Positions 1 through 7,699 of a stretch of 10,980 nt of DNA are shown one piece after another (position 1 is the stretch's first letter; each line of letters begins with the position of its first letter). The DNA comes from CAJBLF01 sp964430205 (GTDB lineage Bacteria > Patescibacteriota > Gracilibacteria > Absconditabacterales > Absconditicoccaceae). The position numbers and the translations under genes were made by a program. Location of the stretch: positions 1-10,980 of the forward strand of contig CAYSER010000028.1 in the NCBI GenBank assembly GCA_964430205.1, in the 5' to 3' direction. The notes under the pieces are model-generated. The model worked only from the letters and a program-made list of their open reading frames with translations, searched no databases and was not told where the DNA came from.

Positions 1-261
1 CCGCTCTTATTGGGCGAAACTGCCGGATTCACCGTGCTCATCAAAGATAAGGTCACCTGAGAGCCATATTCATGACTGATCCCTTTCTCATTCACGCTGC
101 TTTCCACGAATGATTCGCTACAACCTGACATCTCCACCATCAAAATGATCAATAACGGTATCCTGCATATCCAGGTCGTCTGACAGAAGATCGGCACGGC
201 TACTGTAGTTTTCTTCATAGATAACACCAGGATCGGAGGATTCACTGTAGAGACCAAATAA
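1..261 (+). CDS. C-terminal part of a beta-rich, possibly surface-exposed protein (5' end outside window)
   Basis: Frame 1 is open from the left edge to a TAA at 259-261 (86 codons) if TGA is read as glycine; three in-frame TGAs lie at 58-60, 73-75 and 181-183. The peptide has alternating short hydrophobic strands separated by turns (GFTVLIKDKVTGEPYSG, then NGILHIQVVGQKIGTATVVF), ending in GGFTVETK. This pattern resembles the last Ig-like or bacterial adhesin-type beta-sandwich domain of an exported protein. No catalytic motif is visible, and the start, signal peptide and rest of the protein are outside the window. It converges with recA and is followed at once by a hairpin terminator. The reading frame is well supported by the shared TGA=Gly use; the fold assignment is a guess from strand pattern. 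Confidence 0.75.
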
Positions 262-273
262 ATTCGATATATG

Positions 274-301
274 AAAAATCCGGATGATGTTCCGGATTTT
301 T
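274..301. terminator. Bidirectional hairpin terminator between the left gene and recA
   Basis: A perfect 11-bp inverted repeat, AAAAATCCGGA (274-284) and TCCGGATTTTT (291-301), flanks a 6-base loop. Because the arms begin with A5 and end with T5, a GC-containing stem followed by a U-tract forms from either strand. It lies 12 bp after the TAA of the left gene and about 90 bp after the recA stop, where convergent transcription would need to end. Confidence 0.8.
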
Positions 302-331
302 CTATGTAAGAAAAGTCGCTACACCGATTGT

Positions 332-365
332 TTTTTACCTTGCCCCTTACGGGGCAAAGTAAAAA
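332..365. repeat. Long inverted repeat downstream of recA
   Basis: Arms 332-346 and 351-365 pair at 14 of 15 positions around a TTAC loop, with a CCCC/GGGG core and a T-run on the left arm matching an A-run on the right arm. It starts 26 bases beyond the recA stop. It lacks a U-tract after the stem on either strand, so it is not a textbook intrinsic terminator. It could protect the 3' end of the recA transcript or assist the terminator at 274-301. Confidence 0.55.
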
Positions 366-390
366 TCATCGGCGTAACTGGTGATAGATA

Positions 391-1479
391 TTATTCCAAT
401 GATCCTGTTTCCTCGATCGATGTCTCTACATTCTCGTCTTCGATCTCCGCTTCAACCGCTATCAATGCCTCATCATCAAGGACCCTTTTGCCCATTCTCA
501 TCTCTTTGATCTTATTCTGGATATCCTTCTCGATGCTCTTCCTTGTCTTCTCATCCGTATCCAATGCAGCGACGAATTTCTCCTTGCCCTGGAATTTCTG
601 GTTGCCGAACGTATAGAACGCTCCTGATTTATTTACCAGCTTCAATACGCTTGCCGCTTCTACGATATCTGCTGTCTGGTCGTATCCGACACCTCGTTTA
701 ACCGGCAATTCCGCTGTCTTGAACGGAGCTGAAATCTTATTCTTTGCAATCTTGATCTTTGCGAGATATCCGATTTGTTCCTTGTCTTGAAGGATCTTAT
801 CTCCTCTGCGGATCTCCACTCTCTGTGACGCAAAGAATTTGAGTGCATGTCCGCCTGGAGTAGTCTCCGGATTGCCGAACATAACTCATATCTTCATACG
901 AATCTGATTGATAAAGATACAGGTCGTCCCGGTCTTCGCCAAAACTCCTGATAATTTCCTGAGTCCTTGAGACATCATCCTCGCCTGCAACCCCATATAG
1001 GAATCACCCATATCGCCTTCAACCTCAGCTCTTGGGACCAAGGCCGCTACGGAATCGATGACGATAAGTTTTATTGCTCAGGTTTTTGCAAGCTCTTCCG
1101 CTATCTGCAAAGCTTGCTCTCCAAAATCGGGTTGTGAAAGCAATAAATTATCAACATCAACCCCAAGCTTTCTCGCATAATGCGGATCAAGCGCATGCTC
1201 TGCATCTATGAACGCACATGTCTCTCCTCTCTTCTGGATTTCCGCTATCGCATGGAGCGCGATAGTTGTCTTCCCTGATGATTCCGGTCCGTAAATCTCC
1301 ACTACCCTTCCTTCGGGATATCCTCAACCGAGGATAAGGTCTAATACATAGGATCAGCTGTGGAAAGTATTCACCAAACCGACATTGGCATTGTCTCCCA
1401 TCCTCATGATAGCTCCTTTACCGAACTGTTTCTCGATACTCTTGAACGCCTCCTGCAATTCTTGCTTTTTGGTTGTCAT
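391..1479 (-). CDS. recA: Recombinase RecA, intact when TGA is read as glycine
   Basis: RecA forms ATP-dependent filaments on single-stranded DNA, catalyses strand exchange and acts as co-protease for LexA self-cleavage. With TGA=Gly this is a 362-codon frame ending in TAA (391-393), a normal RecA length. In order it shows the N-terminal helix (KQELQEAFKSIEKQFGKGAI), Walker A GPESSGKTT, the AFIDAEHALDP segment, LSQPDFGEQALQIAEELA, Walker B LIVIDSVAALVPRAEVEG, loop L1 around GDMGDSYMGLQARMMSQ, loop L2 with INQIRMKIGVMFGNPETTPGG, and an acidic C-tail. Four in-frame TGAs (886-888, 1078-1080, 1324-1326, 1354-1356) each sit where RecA has glycine. The ATG at 1477-1479 is chosen because MTTKKQ begins at the usual RecA N-terminus and AGGA lies 6 bases upstream; longer in-frame starts upstream have no RecA similarity. 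It is divergent from lexA. Confidence 0.97.
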
Positions 1480-1602
1480 ATCTATTCCTAATAGTATAAA
1501 ACTCGATAAACGCTCCGCGATGAACACCCACTCCGTTCGCGATAAAAATCGGATATCAGAAGCAAATGTTTCATTGAGCACCTATTTCCATCAACAGCAT
1601 CA

Positions 1603-1630
1603 ATGATAAAAAATTTTTTCAGAAAATCAA
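1603..1630 (-). promoter_or_regulatory. Candidate recA promoter
   Basis: On the minus strand TTGATT (1630-1625) is followed after 16 bases by TATCAT (1608-1603), close to sigma70-type -35 and -10 boxes. It would start transcription near 1596 and give a leader of about 115 bases before the recA ATG. The -35 overlaps an imperfect dyad, TTCA-N5-TCAA at 1618-1630, which resembles the two perfect dyads at the lexA promoter. The region is AT-rich, so a chance match is possible. Confidence 0.35.
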
Positions 1631-1682
1631 GAGTTTTTTTTCCTATGCACACCTACCTTTTCTAATTCTGTCAAAAAATACA

Positions 1683-1715
1683 TTGATTTTGTCAAAATTT
1701 CCTTGACACTGTCAA
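1683..1715. promoter_or_regulatory. Two candidate LexA operators (TTGA-N5-TCAA dyads)
   Basis: TTGATTTTGTCAA (1683-1695) and TTGACACTGTCAA (1703-1715) share the dyad TTGA-N5-TCAA and the half-site TGTCAA. Their centres are 20 bp apart, about two helical turns, so proteins could bind the same face of the DNA. A third TGTCAA half-site lies at 1669-1674, 21 bases further upstream. The right-hand dyad covers the -35 box of the lexA promoter, a typical place for an autorepressor. The motif is not the classical Escherichia coli or Bacillus SOS box, so the assignment is inferred from symmetry and position. Confidence 0.5.
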
Positions 1716-1730
1716 AGAGATGAGTATATT
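1703..1730 (+). promoter_or_regulatory. lexA promoter
   Basis: A perfect -35 TTGACA (1703-1708) is separated by 16 bases from TATATT (1725-1730), predicting transcription from about 1737. If this promoter is the main one, the ATG at 1720 is not on the transcript and translation must start at the in-frame ATG at 1777. The -35 is embedded in the dyad TTGACACTGTCAA. Confidence 0.55.
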
Positions 1731-2391
1731 GAAACCAATAGAGAACAAAAAATGTTTATTTTCTGACCGTCTACTCATGAAAGAACTCGACCACATCCAA
1801 AAAGCCCTCATAGCTTTCTTCAAGAAGAACACGAACCAGGAGGGCATCACGCTGAGAGAGATTGCACATAACATAGGTGCTGGCCACCCACAGACCGTAT
1901 TGAACAAGCTCAACCAATTGGTCCTGAAAGGATACTTTGTCAAAGATGACCAAGGATACAGACTGATCAGAGAGAACATCACGGACAATTATAACGATAT
2001 CGTCCAGCTCCCTATCTACGGATTCGCTCAATGCGGAAATAAGGGGAAGCGCGTTATCGAGGAATATACCCAGGAGAAAATCCCCGTCACTATGGCCATG
2101 ATGGGAACCAAGGATATCAACCACTGCTTCTTCGTGAGAGCGAAAGGGAATAGCATGGAACCTAAGATCCAAGACGGAGATCTCGTACTCATTAAACAGC
2201 AACCAAGCTATGATATCAATGATTATGTCTTCGTGGTGCACAACGATCTCCCGAAATTGAAAAAGATCATCCAGAAGGATGGTAAACGGTTCTTGGAGTC
2301 CGTAAATAGGTTTTTCGATAATGTAGAGATCAGCAAATATGACGAGACCAAAGTCATCGGCGTCGTGAAAAAGATCATCAAGGACATGTAG
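1720..2391 (+). CDS. lexA: LexA-like SOS repressor, S24 self-cleaving family
   Basis: LexA represses SOS genes and is inactivated when RecA filaments stimulate its self-cleavage. From residue 20 the protein aligns with the LexA winged helix (MKELDHIQKALIAFF, then TLREIAHNIG and LNKLNQLVLKGYF), followed by the S24 peptidase domain. The nucleophile is Ser145 in KGNSMEPKIQDGDLVLI and the general base is probably Lys181 in LPKLKKI. The scissile bond appears to be Cys105-Gly106 (GFAQCGNKG), where LexA usually has Ala-Gly; Cys-Gly is known from UmuD. The longest frame starts at 1720, but an ATG at 1777 gives 204 residues, matches the usual LexA N-terminus and lies downstream of the predicted promoter, so it may be the true start. 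Neither ATG has a strong Shine-Dalgarno. All 13 glycines use GGN and there is no TGA, unlike every neighbour. The stop is TAG. Confidence 0.92.
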   Translation: MSILKPIENKKCLFSDRLLMKELDHIQKALIAFFKKNTNQEGITLREIAHNIGAGHPQTVLNKLNQLVLKGYFVKDDQGYRLIRENITDNYNDIVQLPIYGFAQCGNKGKRVIEEYTQEKIPVTMAMMGTKDINHCFFVRAKGNSMEPKIQDGDLVLIKQQPSYDINDYVFVVHNDLPKLKKIIQKDGKRFLESVNRFFDNVEISKYDETKVIGVVKKIIKDM

Positions 2392-2392
2392 G

Positions 2393-3484
2393 CTATGCTA
2401 TCTGAGAACCCTCTGTCTCCGACATGAACTTGTCGTCATCCACCCTTGCAAGTACGTCGCTATCGACCATCGATTTGGTCACCGGCAAAATCGCTATAGG
2501 ATCCAAGACTTTCCTGGAGAAGAAATTCTTTTTGACGTCATCGAAAGTTCCGTCCCTGATCTCGAGATGGAGATGATCCCCTTTGCTGAGTCACGTGTTC
2601 CCTACCAACCCCACCTGTTCTCCTTTCTTGATCTTGTCGCCTACTTTCCGTTCGGTGCCATCTGCCTTGACTGCATGTTTCACCATATGCGCATAGAGCA
2701 CCCTATATCCGTTCCTGAGTTTTACCTGCATATAGTTTCCGTATCCGGAGAATCATTGCGGCCCTCACATGCCGACCGACTCCACCTCAGCGTCTTCGAT
2801 AGAGAGAATCGGCGTTCATTCCTTGATGGAGATATCTATACCTTGGTGGATATGGTGTCCTATTCATGGCAATGTCCTAGGTCATACCGGAGAACTTATC
2901 TTCGCTCCTGGGATTGGATATGCATAGTCTTCTCTCTTGATCTCATGGTTCTCGAACGCCATCTCTGCCGCGACACCAGCAGCTGCAATTCATGCCGCTG
3001 GAACCGTAGTGGGTGTTTGGGATGGCACATCCTGATTCTGTGCATTATCTGGCGCCGCCTCCGTCGTAGGATCATTCCCCGACTCTATCTGCGTCATCAA
3101 CTCCTGGAGTTTTGCTTGATTGTCCTTGTATTGGGTAATCAGCGATTTCATCTTGTTGAGCTTGATCTTGTCGTATTCTATGATAGTGCCTCAGGTGAAT
3201 TGCTCTACCAGTTTCTTCTTGATATTCCTTCAGAGTAGCTTGAAAATATCCTTATCCTTTTTCCCTTGGTCCGTCGTCATGTACTCTATAGCGTCTTTTT
3301 GCAGAGGATTGAGATTGACGCCTATTCATGCTCACGTCGCAATGATGCCTCCTTTCTGCTTATCCAAGAAATTGAGATACATCTGCGCGAGCTGCTCTCT
3401 TTTCTCATCTATCGTAGCCTTTGATGACTCCTCTGTCTCTTCCTCCTTGGTCTCGGGACCTTTTTCCTCTTGTTCGTCTGACAT
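2393..3484 (-). CDS. M23 family zinc metallopeptidase (LytM-like peptidoglycan hydrolase)
   Basis: M23 peptidases are zinc endopeptidases that cut peptide cross-links in peptidoglycan. Reading TGA as glycine gives 363 residues and a TAG stop (2393-2395); 11 of about 35 glycines are TGA. The N-terminus is acidic (MSDEQEEKGPETKEEETEE). Then come a charged helical part, a Pro/Thr/Gln linker near residues 140-165, an Ala/Gly-rich helix (AAGIAAAGVAAEMAF) and the catalytic domain from about residue 185. Zinc-site motifs are complete: H-x3-D at His213/Asp217 (HQGIDIS), YAHM, and His304-Leu-His306 (GDHLHLEIRDG), so it should be active. There is no N-terminal signal peptide, which is odd for a cell-wall enzyme. 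AGGTG lies just upstream of the ATG with very short spacing. It is the last gene of the operon, 24 bp after the 1396-residue gene. Whether its target is self or foreign wall cannot be told. Confidence 0.93.
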
Positions 3485-3508
3485 GCACCTATTTGAGAGA
3501 ATAAAATA

Positions 3509-6500
3509 TTATGTGATAGCATTTATATACTTGATGACTGCATCTTTTACATCATTGTCTGTCGTAAGGAAGCTCGGAAATCTCTGTTTGATTCTATCTA
3601 GATCCAGGATTTGCGTATCAAGTCCATTCTGTAACCTATAGATCCCATAATCGACACCCAATCACACTCTCGAGCCGAAATAGAAATCCTTCACTCATGG
3701 ATATTTCGCCTTGAACCGATTCATGAGATTGGCTGCCATCACGAGTTCCTTGAGCGTCGCGAATATGATATCCAATCCTTTGATCTTGAGGTTCGATGAA
3801 TCTATCTCTATGCTCTTGGATCGGCTCGTCAGCAAATTCTTCTCAGGATCGAACGTCACCAATCATCTTCCCGGATAGATGAGATCCGGTTCGGTGGATT
3901 GGATAATCTTCTCGACCTCATTGGTCTTCGTCAATACCTGCTCCTGTGGCTGCGTGACTTCCTTTATCTGTACATTGGAGACATCAGAAGGCTTCGTCTC
4001 TATCGTATATCTAGAAACATCGAAATACGTAGATCTATTGATGTTCACATCCAACCTTTTCTGCAGTTGCATTCACATCCCTAGCGGATTCTCCCCGACG
4101 CCAATCTCCTTGATCTCTCCTCTATCATCTATGACCAACACTTGGGATTCGAGAATAGACTTGATGATTTGTTTGATTCATCGAATCGCTTTTGCCTGAT
4201 CCACCTTATTTGCGGATTTCACAAGATCAACAATCCCCTTCCCTTCTATCGTCTGATGCGGCAATAATTCATCATACTCCTTTTTCTGCTGGGTGGAAAG
4301 AAGATCAGCCGGCAAGACAATAGTCCCTTTATTGATACGTATCGTAGATAACTGATCGGCTATATTCTCCACTTGCTGGTGATATTGCGCCGAGTCCAGA
4401 TCATTGCTCGTCTTGAATGTCGAGATCATCTTAAGCATAGCCATATAGGTCTGTTCGAAATAATCATGATATGTTTCGTACTTCGATGATAGCTGACTTG
4501 CTGCCGTATCCGGGTCCAGCGTCAGCATCGATTGTTTCAACATTTCCCATTCCTTTATCTTCTGCTGATAGCTCTCCAAATATTCCTTGGGGATATCTAG
4601 TTCATCGACATCATAGGTGATGAGGTCTTCGAATCTCTTCTTGGCTTGATCGACATAGTCGATATATCTCTGTGCATTCTCTCCTATCTGCTCTTGGGTT
4701 CACGAGATATATTCTTTGGTTATCGATGTCTTGGTCTGCGAGAAATCCAATTTTTCATCCAGATAGAGCTTCGTCGTGCATGCCACCACCTTATCGCCTT
4801 GGTAGGCAAAGAGGTATTTTTGGAGATTGCCTATCTTGGCTTTCTTCCCTGCTATGATCAACCGGTAAGGAAGCTCTATATATCAGCCTTTTGCATTGGC
4901 CTTGATATAGTCGACGATCTTCTGCTCTACGAGCTTCTTAGCTTCCGGCATCGAATATGCCTTCTCTTCATAGATAATCCTACTCACCCTTTTCCGATAC
5001 TCCTCATTGAGCTTATCATCCATGCCTTCGGTCGGCGTATCTATGATGGATGCTTTGTCGGTGAATCAGAATATACTCACCCCTGTCAATCCTGGCGTCA
5101 GCAATGCCACAGGATCCATTGCATTGAAAACATAATTCCGATTGTTTGGACGAACCCGTTCCTTGAGGATCTGCTCTGCTGTCATCGTCTCGAATGCAGA
5201 TATATCGACGCCTTTGTCTATCGCCCGATCATTGTTGACAATCCACTTGTTGTCATAATACAGCCCTGTCGCATTCTCTTTTCCCATTGAGAAGAATCGC
5301 ATCAATTGTTTCATATCGTTATCTCATGTATATCCATGGATCTCTCTCGCTATCCTGTAGATAATATTCTGCCCTACCTTATCGGACACCTCTACCTTGA
5401 TATCCAGCCTCTCAAGGATCCCGGAATTAGTGAAATACCGTTTCACATTGTCCTCCGAATATGTATTCACGGCATCGAACTTTCCTGTCGTCAGCATAGC
5501 CTCCATATTCCTATTGTCAATCACTCTCATGGACAACTCCAATCTCTTCTGTTCCTCTAGAGGAAGCCCCATTGTTTTGTATGCATAGAATCTCTTGATA
5601 AAATCCATATTGTTCTGTATCGTCGTGATCTTCTGCTGATCCGGCTCCTCTTTCTTCGCATTCTCGAATACAGACTCGAATGACTCTACTCCAGCATAGA
5701 TTTCCAGGAATCTATATGGCGATGCTTTCCACATCTCCTCGAATAGAGCGAATTTCTGGCCATCTTCCGATCTGAGTTTCTCTCCATATTTCTGCTTGTA
5801 TTCATTGATCGATCCGCACCCTGGGACATACTGATCGGATCATGCGTTTTTCATCTCCATGTACATCTTGGAATCCGCCAAGACCTGTTCGATCCTCTTA
5901 ATCCCCATTCCGCTCTTCAATGCCGAAATGAAACTTTGGTATTCCTTGGTCCCCTTATTCTCATACATATGCAATCTGACATATTCCAATCTCTTTCCGA
6001 TCACCGTATTGAGTGCACTCTTCTGCTTCTCGAATTCAGCGAGATCGGTCGCAGACAATGTCTTCTTATATTCCTCTTCCAAAGCTCAGCTTGCATATCC
6101 TTGCTGGATAAGGGTATACTCTGATTTCCTGTATTCCTCCTGTCGCAATAATGCTTTCCGCGCATCTTCGGTAGTGGTCAGCTTCACCTTCTCCGCCAGT
6201 ACCATACCGAACGGTATGAGATTGCGCTCTGCTCGGTTTGCTCATGCCTTGGATGTCGATGCCTCCAATCTCGCCCCCATATTCAGATTCCATTGTTCCG
6301 CACCGGCTGATTGCACTATAGCCTGCTTGATCTCCGTCCTATATTGTCTCTTGAAGTCCTCTTCGTTCTGGAGATAGAACTCCACCTTATCGTAATAGAT
6401 ATCGACAGCCTGCGATGCAGCATATCCTAGCACTCCGATAACAGCTCATACTACTGTACCCAATCCTGGAACCACACTGCTCGCAGCTGCACAGGTTCCG

Positions 6501-7699
6501 ATGATATTCAACGCTGTAAGAGCTACCGACACTCAGAATTGCACCCATTGATGCTCTCTCTTAGTGCTTGATCTCTGTGTATTTAGTTTCTTGTACGCTT
6601 CTGCCTCATCCAATCCCTCCATCAATACCCGGACATCGAATCCCGTAGAGATAAGATCGAGGAAGGCGATACCTTTGACTCCCTTGAGAAACCCCCTCAC
6701 GCCTTTGGCTTCCTGGAGGGTATATACCATACCTTTGAATTCATCTATATTATCAGCGGATTTCAGGACATTGATAATATTCATATCCAATCATTTGAAT
6801 GCCTCTATCTCTTTGCCTGACTTGATGAGATCGAAATCCGCATCGGTTATCTTCATGAGGATCTTCTCCTGTTTGGGATCTATGCTCTTGAGGATCGATG
6901 CCGGCAATTTCTTGTCGAGCTTCCCGAGCATGGCCACTGCATCCAATGTCTTGCCATTCATTTCCTTGGATACGTTCTCGAATTCCTTTGCAGACTTGGC
7001 GAGCGCCTTCGACTGGAATTTCGTGAGCTTAGGATTGAGTTTTGCTTCCTCTTCTAACTGCTTGCTCAATGACATGAATTGGTCCTTCATCTTGTTGGCG
7101 AACTGTTCCGGGGTCTTGAGGTCTATCGTGCTTTCGATCTTCTTGGCTTGCTGCAGCTTATAGATCCTTTCCGTAGCCAATACCGAAAGCCCTAATCATC
7201 AACCCACACCGACCGCAGTCTCGATATTCTTATTGCCTTTATATTGTCCCTTTTCTTGCCCCTTCTCCTGTTTCTCCTTATCCGTCTCTGTCCCTGATCC
7301 TGAGGGCTCACCTTGCTGAGGTTGAGATATTTCTGGAGATGGATTTCATAGCTGTGTAGTGGTTGTCGATGCTGATGGTGTCACCACTATCCCGGTCTTC
7401 AATGCTTCCAACTCAACTTCCGTCTTGGCCATCTGGATCTTCTCCTGTTTCTCTTTGATGAACTTGAATACCCTCTCAGCCGTCTTGGGCGATATGCTGA
7501 TCAGCATCTGTTCCCGTAGATTGAACTTTCTTGTATCCAAACTCTCTCATAACGAAACATCGGAGATCATCATCTCCTTGATCTTCTTGCCCAAAATCCC
7601 AACTATGTTTCATTTGAGGAATCATAGTTCTGCTTTGAGATCCTTGAGGTATTTTTCCGCGACCTCTTGTTTCTTCTGATGAAGCGTATCTATAGCCAT
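3509..7699 (-). CDS. Large helix-rich protein with hydrophobic hairpin, 1396 aa, function unknown
   Basis: One continuous frame of 1397 codons ending in TAA (3509-3511), with about 20 in-frame TGAs read as glycine; I followed it codon by codon and found no internal TAA or TAG. I do not recognise the family. Visible parts: a charged helical N-terminus (residues 1-115); a low-complexity Ser/Thr/Pro/Gly/Gln linker (about 115-158); a short glycine-rich hydrophobic stretch (TAVGVGGGLGLSVLA, near 161-175); long charged helices to about 385; two adjacent hydrophobic segments at about 390-432 (VALTALNIIGTCAAASSVV and GLGTVVGAVIGVLGYAA), which could form a membrane hairpin; then about 850 residues of mixed helical sequence and an alpha/beta-looking C-terminal domain. 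No signal peptide or enzyme motif is seen. Its ATG overlaps the upstream TAA (TAATG) and lacks a Shine-Dalgarno, so translation is probably coupled. A pore-forming, tape-measure-like or envelope-spanning protein is conceivable but unproven. Confidence 0.9.

Noticed and set aside
1493..1498. TATACT as a -10 box for recA
   Set aside because: It would leave only about 7 bases before the ATG, excluding the AGGA ribosome-binding site, and no -35 match lies at the right distance.
391..1581. recA as a pseudogene broken by nonsense mutations
   Set aside because: All interruptions are TGA at glycine positions, and every neighbour shows the same pattern, so recoding explains them and the gene is intact.
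2418..2434. Small inverted repeat CGACA/TGTCG after the lexA stop as a terminator
   Set aside because: The stem is only 5 bp, lacks a U-tract and lies inside the M23 coding sequence.
2567..3238. 223-codon open frame on the plus strand, antisense to the M23 gene
   Set aside because: Its translation is rich in Arg, Cys, Leu and Tyr without domain pattern, and the opposite strand encodes a complete M23 peptidase.
4646..5290. 214-codon plus-strand open frame, antisense to the 1396-aa gene
   Set aside because: It is a shadow frame created by the codon use of the long minus-strand gene; composition is unlike a protein and no ribosome-binding site is seen.
6564..7163. 199-codon plus-strand open frame, Ser/Leu-rich, seemingly membrane-like
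   Set aside because: Antisense of Lys/Glu/Asp-rich helical coding sequence gives Ser/Leu/Phe-rich shadows; the minus frame is continuous and overlaps it fully.
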